Shown piece by piece: positions 6,947 through 15,236 of a DNA stretch of 34,246 nucleotides. The position numbers and the translations under genes were made by a program. The notes beneath the pieces were generated by a model. That model did no database searches, was not told the origin of the DNA, and saw only the letters and a program-made list of their open reading frames with translations. Numbering within the stretch: the first letter of the stretch is position 1; the number at the start of each line of letters is the position of its first letter. Origin of the DNA: Anaerolineae bacterium (lineage in GTDB: Bacteria; Chloroflexota; Anaerolineae; Aggregatilineales; Phototrophicaceae); contig JALHNT010000071.1 in the NCBI GenBank assembly GCA_022843385.1, positions 1 through 34,246 on the forward strand. Reading direction: 5' to 3'.

Positions 6947-9634
6947 ATGGCAAGTGATCCGGTGTGCGGCATGGAAGTTGATCCCCAAACTGCGTTTGCC
7001 CAGCGCGATCATGGTGGGGAAACGTTCTATTTCTGTTCACAGAAATGCGTAGACACCTTTGATGCGGACCCGCATCGCTACGGTCATCCCTCGACCCATG
7101 AACATCATTCGGCGAATGGACATAGCGCGGGACAACACGATCACAGCAACGGCGATGCTCCGACGTCGCTCAATCTGGCGCGCCTGGAGCTGCCCGTGAC
7201 CGGCTTGAAACGCTACGGGGGACCCGCGCTGGAGAAAGCGATTACCGTCGTGCCCGGTGTGAGTCGAGCCATTGTGAATGCGAAAGACAGCCGGGTATTT
7301 GTGGACTATGATCCGGAGCGTTCCAAAGTCTCAGATCTCTTAGAAGCGATCCGCGCTGCGGGTTTTACGCTTGGCAGCCAGACGATGCGGCTTAAAGTCA
7401 GCGGTTTGTACTGCGCCGAATGTGTAGTCAGAATCGAGGACTCGCTCAAAGCGGTGCCGGGTGTGGTGGACGCCACCATGAACGCGGCTACGAATGAGGT
7501 CAAGGTGGAATATACAGCGGCAATTGGCGATCTCAACCGGTTATCGCGCGCGGTTGAGGCAGCGGGTCCCTATAAGGCGGCGCGCGCAGCAGAGGCATCC
7601 GAGCCGGAAATGGACAAAGAAGCGCAGGCGATGGAGCAGGAATATCGTTCGCTGCTGCGTAAGTGGTGGTTCGCCGCGGCCATCGGCTTGCCCACCATGA
7701 TCCTATCGTATCCGTCGCTTTTCCCAGGCTTGCGTGACTGGTTTCCTCACGGAAGTTCCAATCAACGGATCCTGTGGTTGGTCATGGCGGTCGCCAGTCT
7801 GGTCGTTATGGCCTACTCCGGACGGCAGTTTTTCGTCGGTATGTGGCAGGGGTTCAAGCATCGTTCTGCGAATATGCATACACTGATTGCGATTGGTACG
7901 GCAACCGCATGGTTGTATTCCACCATCGCCCTGCTGTTCCCGCAGTTTTTCCCCGGCGAGGAGTTCGTCGATGTGTATTATGATGTCTCAGTCGTTGTCA
8001 CCGCCCTGGTGGTGCTGGGTCTAGCAATGGAAATCAAGGCCAAAGGTCGAACGTCCGAAGCGATCCGAAAGCTCATCGGACTCCAAGCCAAAACGGCACG
8101 GGTACTGCGGGCGGGTCAAGAAATCGACATTCCGGTTGAGGAAGTCCTCGTAAATGATGTCGTTATCGTCCGTCCCGGCGAGAAAATCCCGGTCGATGGC
8201 GAAGTCATCGAGGGCCAATCTGCGGTGGACGAGTCGATGATTACCGGCGAGTCGCTGCCGGTTTCCAAGAAAGTCGGCGATGAAGCCATCGGCGCGACGA
8301 TCAATAAGACGGGCAGCTTTAAGTTCCGCGCCACTAAAGTCGGCAAGGACACGGCACTGGCGAACATCATCCGGCTGGTGCAGGATGCGCAGGGCAGCAA
8401 AGTGCCGATCCAGCGCATTGTAGACCGCGTGTCAGGCTATTTCACCCCTGCCGTGATGATCCTGGCGATTATCGGCTTCGTAACCTGGTACAACTTCGGA
8501 CCCAGCCCGTCACTGGCTTATGCCTTGATCGTGGCTGTAACGACCCTCATCATCGCCTGCCCCTGTGCATTGGGCATGGCAACCCCGATGAGCCTGACCA
8601 CCGGCATCGGTCTTGGAGCACAGAACGGCATTCTCATTCGCTCGGGCGACGCGCTGCAAACCGCGCAGAAGCTCAATACCGTGATTCTCGACAAAACGGG
8701 CACGATTACCCATGGTCAGCCCGTGCTAACCGATGTGCTGCTTGCGTCTGGTCAGAATGAAGAAGAAACGCTGCGCCTGGCCGGTTCAGTAGAGAAGTCA
8801 TCCGAACACCCGCTGGCGCAGGCGATTGTCGAAGGCGCACAGGCGCGAGGACTCACCCTGAGTGACGTAGAAAAGTTCGATGCGATCCCCGGACACGGGG
8901 TCTCCGCAACGGTCGAAGGTCGCCACGTCCTCATCGGCAATCTGAAACTGATGCACCGTGAGGGCGTCGGACTGGGCAACCTTGAAGAACAGGCGCAAGC
9001 GCTGGCGGATGATGGTAAGACACCGATGTATGTTGCCATAGATGGGCGCATCGCAGGCATCATTGCGGTCGCCGACACCGTCAAGGAAGACTCGAAAGTT
9101 GCCATAGCAGCGATGAAGAAAATGGGTCTGGAAGTCGTGATGATGACCGGCGACAACGAACGTACCGCGAATGCGATTGCCCGGCAGGTCGGCGTAGATC
9201 GGGTGCTGGCGGAGGTGCTGCCGCAGGACAAAGCCTTTAACGTGCAGAAGTTGCAGCTCGAAGGCAAGAAAGTGGCGATGGTCGGGGACGGCATCAACGA
9301 TGCGCCAGCGCTGGCGCAGGCCGACGTGGGGATGGCGATTGGCACCGGCACCGATGTCGCTATCGAAGCCTCGGACATTACGCTGATTAAGGGCAGTCTG
9401 ACCGGTGTGGTCACGGCCATCCAGATCAGCCGCGCCACCATGCGCAATGTCTACCAGAACCTGGTCGGGGCGTTCATCTACAACTCGACGGGTATCCCGA
9501 TTGCTCTGGGCGTGCTCTATCCATTCTTCGGTCTCCTGTTGTCGCCGCTGCTGGCGGGTCTGGCGATGGCCTTCAGCAGTGTCACGGTGATTAGCAATGC
9601 TAACCGGCTCAAGAAGTGGAAACCTACAAGTTAA
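6947..9634 (+). CDS. copA: Cu+-exporting P1B-1 ATPase with YHS and HMA domains
   Basis: This 895-residue ATPase is predicted to pump Cu(I) out of the cytoplasm. It starts with a YHS metal-binding module (C7, C30, C34), then a His-rich linker (about 46-72). An HMA-like fold follows that has lost its CxxC, with GLKRYG in its place. A second HMA domain has C156-x-x-C159. The catalytic core has the copper-type CPC motif (538-540), the phosphorylated D582 in DKTGT, SSEHPLA, and GDGINDAPAL. The last helices carry YN and MAFSS, the P1B-1 signature. A CAGGAG ribosome site precedes the ATG and an inverted repeat lies in the leader. It is followed by a cupredoxin gene, a common pairing. Function is secure from the motifs; the number of working metal sites at the N terminus is inferred. 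Confidence 0.93.
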   Translation: MASDPVCGMEVDPQTAFAQRDHGGETFYFCSQKCVDTFDADPHRYGHPSTHEHHSANGHSAGQHDHSNGDAPTSLNLARLELPVTGLKRYGGPALEKAITVVPGVSRAIVNAKDSRVFVDYDPERSKVSDLLEAIRAAGFTLGSQTMRLKVSGLYCAECVVRIEDSLKAVPGVVDATMNAATNEVKVEYTAAIGDLNRLSRAVEAAGPYKAARAAEASEPEMDKEAQAMEQEYRSLLRKWWFAAAIGLPTMILSYPSLFPGLRDWFPHGSSNQRILWLVMAVASLVVMAYSGRQFFVGMWQGFKHRSANMHTLIAIGTATAWLYSTIALLFPQFFPGEEFVDVYYDVSVVVTALVVLGLAMEIKAKGRTSEAIRKLIGLQAKTARVLRAGQEIDIPVEEVLVNDVVIVRPGEKIPVDGEVIEGQSAVDESMITGESLPVSKKVGDEAIGATINKTGSFKFRATKVGKDTALANIIRLVQDAQGSKVPIQRIVDRVSGYFTPAVMILAIIGFVTWYNFGPSPSLAYALIVAVTTLIIACPCALGMATPMSLTTGIGLGAQNGILIRSGDALQTAQKLNTVILDKTGTITHGQPVLTDVLLASGQNEEETLRLAGSVEKSSEHPLAQAIVEGAQARGLTLSDVEKFDAIPGHGVSATVEGRHVLIGNLKLMHREGVGLGNLEEQAQALADDGKTPMYVAIDGRIAGIIAVADTVKEDSKVAIAAMKKMGLEVVMMTGDNERTANAIARQVGVDRVLAEVLPQDKAFNVQKLQLEGKKVAMVGDGINDAPALAQADVGMAIGTGTDVAIEASDITLIKGSLTGVVTAIQISRATMRNVYQNLVGAFIYNSTGIPIALGVLYPFFGLLLSPLLAGLAMAFSSVTVISNANRLKKWKPTS

Positions 9635-9725
9635 GTACTGCTCGATAACGCGGCTTGCCCGCTGCGGTTCCCATTACCCCTACTGGCAAAGCTGCAACTA
9701 ACACAGAATCAAGGAGAAAATCGAT

Positions 9726-10103
9726 ATGACCCCCGATAAAATTATTGTAACCCTGGTTGGACTGGCCGCGATTGGTTTCATCGTGTGGTTTTTCTGGCTG
9801 GTGAAACGTCCTGGCGTGAAAGCTGCGATGGGCAGCAGTGGCTACCAGGAAGCCATGGTGCTGGTCAAAGGCGGCTACACGCCGGACATCATCATCGTCG
9901 AAAAGGGCAAACCTGTCCGTCTGAATTTCGTCCGTACCGAATCGGCATCCTGCTCGGAAATGGTGCTCTTCCCTGACTTTGACAAAAGTGCTCACCTACC
10001 CGAAGGCGAAACCGTGTCTGTGGAACTAATGCCCGACAAGGCTGGTGAGTTTGAGTTTCAGTGCCAGATGGGGATGCTGCGGGGCAAGTTGATTGTTGAA
10101 TAG
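9726..10103 (+). CDS. Membrane-anchored cupredoxin-domain protein
   Basis: This 125-residue protein has one N-terminal membrane helix (about 6-26) and a cupredoxin-like beta-sandwich. The likely copper ligands or redox residues are C76 (SASCSEMV), H90 and C113 with Met115/Met117 (CQMGMLRG). The motif YTPDIIIVEKGKPVRL and the closing GKLIV match cupredoxin_1-type proteins that accompany copper ATPases. It would present copper at the outer face of the membrane or receive it from CopA. An AAGGAG site lies ahead of the ATG, 91 bp after the ATPase stop, so it is probably co-transcribed. Confidence 0.85.
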   Translation: MTPDKIIVTLVGLAAIGFIVWFFWLVKRPGVKAAMGSSGYQEAMVLVKGGYTPDIIIVEKGKPVRLNFVRTESASCSEMVLFPDFDKSAHLPEGETVSVELMPDKAGEFEFQCQMGMLRGKLIVE

Positions 10104-10133
10104 AATAACGGTAGAATAGGTAAGGATAGAGTG

Positions 10134-10793
10134 ATGAGCAAAAAACAGAGCCAGTTTATCCCTGCTCTCCGATATGACGGGTTGACCAGGCTCTACGATC
10201 CCCTCATCCGCCTCACAACACGGGAAACGGCGTTTAAACGAAGGTTGGTGGAGATCGCCTATGTTCAGAGCAATCACCGCGTTCTGGATTTGGGTTGTGG
10301 AACAGGGACACTGGCTCTGCTCATTCAGAGAACGCAAGCCGTCGCGGAGGTGTTTGGCGTAGACGGTGATCCCAAAGTCCTCAAGATTGCCCAGGATAAA
10401 GCCATCAACTCCGGCTCACCTCTTTTGCTCAACGCTGGCATGGTGTTTGAACTTCCCTATGCACCTAACCGATTTGATCGCGTATTTTCCACCTTGCTGT
10501 TTCATCATCTCACCCAGGAGGCAAAACAACGCACTCTTCAGGAGACTTTACGCGTCCTGCAACCGGGCGGACAACTCTGTGTTGCGGATTGGGGGAAGCC
10601 AGCCAATCGGTTGATGCGAATACTCTTCTTCCTCGTCCAGATGTTGGATGGCTTTACCACCACGACCGATAACCTCAATGGACTGCTGCCGACAATGATG
10701 CACGACGCAGGCTTTACTGAAGTTCGTGAGGTCGGTCATTTCAATACGCTCTTCGGTACCTTGCGCCTGCACCTTGCAGTGAAACCACTCTGA
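10134..10793 (+). CDS. Class I SAM-dependent methyltransferase
   Basis: This soluble 219-residue enzyme has a Rossmann-type methyltransferase core. The SAM loop is VLDLGCGTG (50-58), the acidic end of strand 2 is D77, and a FHHL motif and an LQPGG loop follow, as in UbiE-like and Methyltransf_11 families. It has only two cysteines and none of the paired Cys pattern of arsenite methyltransferases. An upstream GTG at 10131 is possible, but ATG 10134 has the better spacing (7 bases) from AAGGA. It lies 30 bp after the cupredoxin gene, probably in the same operon. The substrate is unknown. Confidence 0.85.
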   Translation: MSKKQSQFIPALRYDGLTRLYDPLIRLTTRETAFKRRLVEIAYVQSNHRVLDLGCGTGTLALLIQRTQAVAEVFGVDGDPKVLKIAQDKAINSGSPLLLNAGMVFELPYAPNRFDRVFSTLLFHHLTQEAKQRTLQETLRVLQPGGQLCVADWGKPANRLMRILFFLVQMLDGFTTTTDNLNGLLPTMMHDAGFTEVREVGHFNTLFGTLRLHLAVKPL

Positions 10794-10798
10794 GATGA

Positions 10799-10843
10799 CA
10801 CGCCATTTTGCCTATGCCATCATACGCCGAACAGCGATTTTCG
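10799..10843 (+). repeat. Dispersed upstream element, copy A
   Basis: This element is defined by CACGCCATTTTGC, then TATG, ATCA and GCCGAACAGCG, ending TTTTCG. The same blocks in the same order recur at 29848-29896. Copy A begins just after the methyltransferase stop and ends 49 bp before the DUF2933 gene. It may be a shared promoter or operator element or a small mobile repeat. Confidence 0.6.
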
Positions 10844-10892
10844 ATTGACCTGTCTCATGTTATTGTGGAGTAAATGAAAGAGGAGAAACACC

Positions 10893-11171
10893 ATGAATAC
10901 TCAAGACAGAGTGCAGGGAATCGGGGCATGGGCGCGTTCACGCACCGGACTCGTTACCATTGCGCTGCTTGCGATTGCGGGGTTCTTTTTGGTTGTTGAG
11001 CATTACGCCCACGTTTTTGGGCTTTTGCCTTTTGCCCTGCTGCTCCTATGCCCACTGATGATGCTTTTTATGCACGGCGGACATGCTGGGGAAGACGGAC
11101 ATCAGGGGCACAGCAACTCGCATGACAAAGCGAACGACCATGAGGGGCATTCGAAAGGCGGACAACTGTGA
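10893..11171 (+). CDS. DUF2933 small membrane protein with His-rich tail
   Basis: This 92-residue protein has two closely spaced hydrophobic helices (about 17-35 and 39-60) with the family-like HYAHVFGLLPFALLLLCP segment, then a His/Gly/Asp-rich tail (about 61-92) containing about ten His. DUF2933 proteins are commonly seen beside copper genes. The tail suggests metal binding at the membrane surface. A strong AGAGGAG site precedes the ATG, and the stop overlaps the GTG start of the next gene (GTGA), implying coupled translation. Confidence 0.85.
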   Translation: MNTQDRVQGIGAWARSRTGLVTIALLAIAGFFLVVEHYAHVFGLLPFALLLLCPLMMLFMHGGHAGEDGHQGHSNSHDKANDHEGHSKGGQL

Positions 11172-11818
11172 ATCCTGACTCGCCCGCCTATGGCCTGTGG
11201 CCTCTCGTGATTATCAATGCGGCGGTATTTATCATTTTTGCCTTCAGCTTCGCCCACCCGCGCACCGCTCGTGACTGGCGTTCCTTTGGTGCCTTCTCGT
11301 CCTTCCTGGTGGCGCTCTTCGCGGAGATGTACGGCTTCCCATTGACCCTCTATCTGCTCTCCGGGTGGCTGGGGAGTCGCACTCCTGGAGTTGATATTTT
11401 CTCACACGATAGTGGTCATCTCTGGTCAACGCTGCTGGGCTGGCAGGGCGATCCTCACTTCAGCCCATTTCACCTCCTGAGTTACCTGCTGATCGGTGGT
11501 GGATTTCTCCTGCTGTCCGCCGCCTGGGAGGTGCTTTACAAAGCCCAGCGCGAGCATCGTTTGGCAACCACCGGACCTTATGCCCACCTGCGACACCCGC
11601 AATATGTGGGCTTTATCCTCATCATGTTGGGCTTCTTGATCCAGTGGCCGACCCTGCTCACGTTGGTGATGTTCCCCATCCTGGTCATTATGTACATGCG
11701 GTTGGCGCGGCGCGAGGAACGCGAGGCTCTGGCGGACTTTAGCGAGGAGTATGTGCTTTACGCCAAGAACACGCCGTCCTTCTTCCCCCATCTTTCCAAC
11801 AGACACCAGACAGTGTGA
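11168..11818 (+). CDS. Isoprenylcysteine methyltransferase-like (ICMT/PEMT family) membrane protein
   Basis: This 216-residue integral membrane protein has about five hydrophobic segments and the SAM-binding C-terminal signature of the ICMT/phospholipid methyltransferase fold: GPYAHLRHPQY (136-146), then an E-E-R-E-A-L segment (183-188) and EEYVLYAK. It starts with GTG overlapping the stop of the DUF2933 gene. These two genes commonly travel together with copper ATPases, so a role in membrane or lipid modification during metal stress is plausible. The substrate is unknown and a non-isoprenoid target is likely in a bacterium. Confidence 0.85.
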   Translation: MNPDSPAYGLWPLVIINAAVFIIFAFSFAHPRTARDWRSFGAFSSFLVALFAEMYGFPLTLYLLSGWLGSRTPGVDIFSHDSGHLWSTLLGWQGDPHFSPFHLLSYLLIGGGFLLLSAAWEVLYKAQREHRLATTGPYAHLRHPQYVGFILIMLGFLIQWPTLLTLVMFPILVIMYMRLARREEREALADFSEEYVLYAKNTPSFFPHLSNRHQTV

Positions 11819-11885
11819 AGAAGCTCATAAACCACTCCATGTAGCGTTGTCTGATGGCATTGGCGTCCGAGAATTAGAGGTAAAA

Positions 11886-12338
11886 ATGAATACCTTTGTT
11901 CGCAGCGATTCTCTCCATACCCTTGAGAAGCCACCAATATCGAAAGTAACCATGCGGGTGGATTTGGAAAGCGACAGCCCGTTAGCGAACCGATTTAGCC
12001 TTCCACCGTTCGCTTACGACGCTCCACCTGAGCGCGACGAGGATTATCACCACTGGTCGCCAATATCACAGCCCTATGCACCTGCCCATGTGCTGCTGCA
12101 ATATCTCCGCGAGGGATGGCAGATACATGAGAGAGTGCTGGTTGAGGTAAGCCCCTGTATAAGTCAGCAGTGTACGGAGATGTACTGCTTTATTCTCATA
12201 AGAGACGGTGTGCGTATCACCATGCCGGTCCTTGCGAACCCAGTGGTTTTACGTTTGGCCAAGGAGCGTGGGTTGATTCTTATCTGGGTTCATATTTGTT
12301 CTGACAACAACTATTCACGCCGAATTGAGGAAGACTAA
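11886..12338 (+). CDS. Hypothetical protein
   Basis: I do not recognise this 150-residue soluble protein. It has no membrane helix or signal peptide. The first 60 residues are polar and Pro-rich, and the second half contains alternating hydrophobic strands around FILIRDGVRITMPVL and LILIWVHIC, with four Cys in all. The frame is open from 11751, but ATG 11886 has AGAGG five bases upstream and avoids overlap with the preceding gene. It is probably the last gene of the copA-led set. Confidence 0.55.
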   Translation: MNTFVRSDSLHTLEKPPISKVTMRVDLESDSPLANRFSLPPFAYDAPPERDEDYHHWSPISQPYAPAHVLLQYLREGWQIHERVLVEVSPCISQQCTEMYCFILIRDGVRITMPVLANPVVLRLAKERGLILIWVHICSDNNYSRRIEED

Positions 12339-12732
12339 TGGTCAAAGACGCTGCTGCTTCGATAAAGCCCGCATCGAGATTTGAAGTAATGTCCATCCTG
12401 GTTTAAGGAGATAATACGTCATTGGTGGCAAAGATTGGAGGAGTGTCACACAAAAGCTGTCCAATTCACAGATGAGGACACCAAGATTTCAGCATACGTC
12501 CTCCTATTGGATACCAACGTTACCACAACCGTGATGAGGTGCGACACGCCATTCGACCTGTTAAAAAACGCGCTATTTAGCGGATAGCAACTTCCCAGAC
12601 GGTTCTGTAACTTCAAAAAGATCATAGGGACTAATTTAAGAAGAGTTTCATTGTCTCAATACACGCTGGCCAAAAGCTAATGAACGCAGGCTTTAAGCAT
12701 CATTTACGCGGCGAAATCCTGAGGAGGAAAGC
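12339..12732 (+). other. Intergenic region with an unexplained open frame
   Basis: A 65-codon frame at 12390-12587 is open between stops and reads like protein (WQRLEECHTKAVQF, then ISAYVLLLDT), but it has no good start codon, only an internal TTG. It may be the relic of a gene whose 5' end was lost. The rest of the gap holds the leader of the next ATPase, ending with a GAGGAGG ribosome site. Confidence 0.35.
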
Positions 12733-15171
12733 ATGAAAGAGGTTGTTCTTGAGGCAGGCGGGATGCTAGGTGGGAGTTCAGCGCCCGCATTGCAGACATT
12801 TCTCAGCCGTCAACCCGGAATCCACCACGTTGAAGCGAATCCAATGAGCGATACCGTGACTGTCGGTTATGACGAGAACACGATTATCGAGGCGCGCATC
12901 CGCGAGTTAATCGAAGAATGCGGCTATCACTGCCGCGGTGAGGTTGTTCCCCGGCACATCATGGGGACTGCGGCGACCGACCAGGCAAACCACGCCGCGC
13001 AGCCACCCCCTAATGAACACGCAGAACATGCAGCGGACGCACCTAAGCCAGCCGAACATGGCGGACACGCAGCATCAGATAAGCCCTCATCTTCCGACGA
13101 AATGGCACAAATGGGTCACGGTTCAGGCATGGACATGCAGGCAATGGTGCGGGACATGCGAAACCGTTTCCTGTTCACCTTCATCCTGGCAATTCCGGTA
13201 TTCGCGTACTCGTCCTTGTTCACTGAGGTCCTGAAGGTTCGGCTGCCCGTACCTTTCGGCATTCGGAATGAACTTTTCCTTTTCCTACTCGCAACGCCAG
13301 CCGTCCTCTGGGGCGGGCAGATGTTCTTCGTGGGTGCCTACCGCGCCCTCAAGCATCGCACGCTGGATATGTCAGTGCTGGTGGCGCTCTCGGTTGGGGC
13401 AGGCTACCTGTTCAGTGTCGGCGCAACTTTTCTCTTTGAAGCAGAAGTGTTCTACGAAGCATCCGTCGTTCTGTTAACGTTCGTCCTGTTCGGACACTGG
13501 ATAGAGATGCGCGCTCGTATCGGGGCTTCCGACGCTATTCGTGCTTTGCTCGACCTCGCGCCTCCCAAAGCGATGGTTATCCGCAATGGTCAGCCGGTTG
13601 AGGTGCCGACATCCGAAGTGGTGGTTGACGACATCGTTCTCATCCGCCCTGGTGACAAAATCCCGGTGGATGGTGCGGTCACGGAGGGCGACTCCAACGT
13701 GGACGAGTCCATGATTACCGGCGAAAGTGTCCCGGTCAAGAAACAGGTGGGTGACAAGGTCATCGGCGCAACCATCAACAAGACCGGTACCTTCCGTTTC
13801 CGCGCAACCAAAGTCGGCGCGGATACTGCCTTGGCGCAAATTGTCAAACTGGTACAGGTCGCGCAGAACTCCAAAGCCCCCGCACAGCGCTTGGCGGATC
13901 GCGCATCGCAATGGCTGGTGGCTGCCGCCGTCATTTTCGGACTGGCAACTTTCGCTGGATGGTATTGGATTGCAGGTGAAAGCTTGGTTTTTGCCCTGAC
14001 GCTGGCAATCACCGTGGTGATTGTCGCCTGCCCGGATGCGCTGGGTCTCGCTACGCCGACGGCGATCATGGTCGGAACTGGACTGGGTGCGCTAAACGGC
14101 ATCCTCTACAAGAACGCAACCGCGCTGGAAGAGGCCAGTAAAACACAGGTCATTGTTTTCGATAAAACGGGCACGCTCACAGTCGGACAACCGCGCGTGG
14201 TGGAAGTGGTGCCGACTGGCAGTTCTGTATCAGAAGACGACCTCATCCGGTGGGTGGCGGCTGCCGAGCAGTCGAGCGAGCATCCCCTGGCGCAGGCTGT
14301 AGTGGACTATGCCCGTGATCGTCAGTTGGTTCTGCCAGGGTCATCTGAGTTCAATGCGATTCCCGGTCATGGCCTTCAGGCGGTGGTAGACGGGCATCGA
14401 GTGTTAATCGGCAACCGCAAACTCATGCGTGACAAGCAGATTGCTTCGGACGCTCTGGAAGAGAAGGCATCTAATCTGGAAGGGGCTGGGCGAACCGTCG
14501 TCTATGCGGCCATAGATGGTGAAGCCGCTGGCATTATCGCCATCGCCGATGCCATCCGTCCGACTTCGCGCCAGGCAGTGGAGGAGTTAGGGAAGCTTGG
14601 CATCGAGGTTGCCATGCTCAGTGGGGATAATCGCGCTACTGCGGAACGCATCGCCCGCGAAATCGGCATTGAGACCGTTTTCGCCGAAGTGCTACCTGAC
14701 CAGAAAGTGGACAAGGTGAAGGAACTTCAGAGCCAGGGCAAAAGAGTAGCAATGGTCGGCGATGGCATTAACGATGCGCCCGCTCTGGCGCAGGCGGACA
14801 TCGGCATCGCTATTGGGGCAGGCAGTGATGTAGCCATGGAAACGGCTGACGTAGTGTTAATGAAAAGCGATCCGTTTGATGTCATTGGTGCCATCGCTTT
14901 GAGCCGCGCCACCGTCCGCAAGATGCGCCAGAACCTGTTCTGGGCAGTCGGCTATAACGCCATCGCTTTCCCAATCGCAGCCGGGTTGCTCTATCCCTGG
15001 TTCGGACTGCTGCTGAGGCCAGAAATCGCTGCAATCTCAATGGCGGGCAGCTCATTGCTGGTAGCGGTCAATGCCTTGTTGCTAAAACGTACCCGACTTC
15101 CTGGCATTCGTTCAACTCGTCCCGGCGAACAGGTTGCGTCAGCGCAGCCCAGTCCGGTTGCCACATCATAA
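12733..15171 (+). CDS. CopB-like P1B ATPase with a CPD transmembrane motif
   Basis: This 812-residue P-type ATPase starts with an HMA-like fold whose metal loop is GGMLGGSS in place of GMxCxxC. It continues with a His/Met-rich linker (about 75-145) and the full catalytic core: GES loop, D477 in DKTGT, SSEHPLA, GDGINDAPAL. The sixth-helix metal motif is Cys433-Pro-Asp435, read directly from TGC CCG GAT, where CopA-type pumps have CPC and CopB-type pumps CPH. The last helices carry YN and MAGSS. Overall similarity is closest to the CopB-like branch. I recall related high-GC bacterial sequences with CPD, so it may mark a subfamily and not a lesion. The transported metal is uncertain; copper is likely from context. 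Confidence 0.85.
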   Translation: MKEVVLEAGGMLGGSSAPALQTFLSRQPGIHHVEANPMSDTVTVGYDENTIIEARIRELIEECGYHCRGEVVPRHIMGTAATDQANHAAQPPPNEHAEHAADAPKPAEHGGHAASDKPSSSDEMAQMGHGSGMDMQAMVRDMRNRFLFTFILAIPVFAYSSLFTEVLKVRLPVPFGIRNELFLFLLATPAVLWGGQMFFVGAYRALKHRTLDMSVLVALSVGAGYLFSVGATFLFEAEVFYEASVVLLTFVLFGHWIEMRARIGASDAIRALLDLAPPKAMVIRNGQPVEVPTSEVVVDDIVLIRPGDKIPVDGAVTEGDSNVDESMITGESVPVKKQVGDKVIGATINKTGTFRFRATKVGADTALAQIVKLVQVAQNSKAPAQRLADRASQWLVAAAVIFGLATFAGWYWIAGESLVFALTLAITVVIVACPDALGLATPTAIMVGTGLGALNGILYKNATALEEASKTQVIVFDKTGTLTVGQPRVVEVVPTGSSVSEDDLIRWVAAAEQSSEHPLAQAVVDYARDRQLVLPGSSEFNAIPGHGLQAVVDGHRVLIGNRKLMRDKQIASDALEEKASNLEGAGRTVVYAAIDGEAAGIIAIADAIRPTSRQAVEELGKLGIEVAMLSGDNRATAERIAREIGIETVFAEVLPDQKVDKVKELQSQGKRVAMVGDGINDAPALAQADIGIAIGAGSDVAMETADVVLMKSDPFDVIGAIALSRATVRKMRQNLFWAVGYNAIAFPIAAGLLYPWFGLLLRPEIAAISMAGSSLLVAVNALLLKRTRLPGIRSTRPGEQVASAQPSPVATS

Positions 15172-15236
15172 AGGCTGTCAAGCATCCTCTCTCCTGAAGG
15201 GCAGGGAAAAAGATGTTTCTATCAGGAGTAACCCTT

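Noticed and set aside
8752..9447. 231-codon minus-strand frame opposite copA
   Set aside because: It is a shadow of the ATPase core with a Ser/Ala/Pro-biased composition typical of antisense frames.
10134..10793. Arsenite methyltransferase
   Set aside because: The SAM core is present but the conserved arsenic-binding cysteines are absent (only two Cys in the protein).
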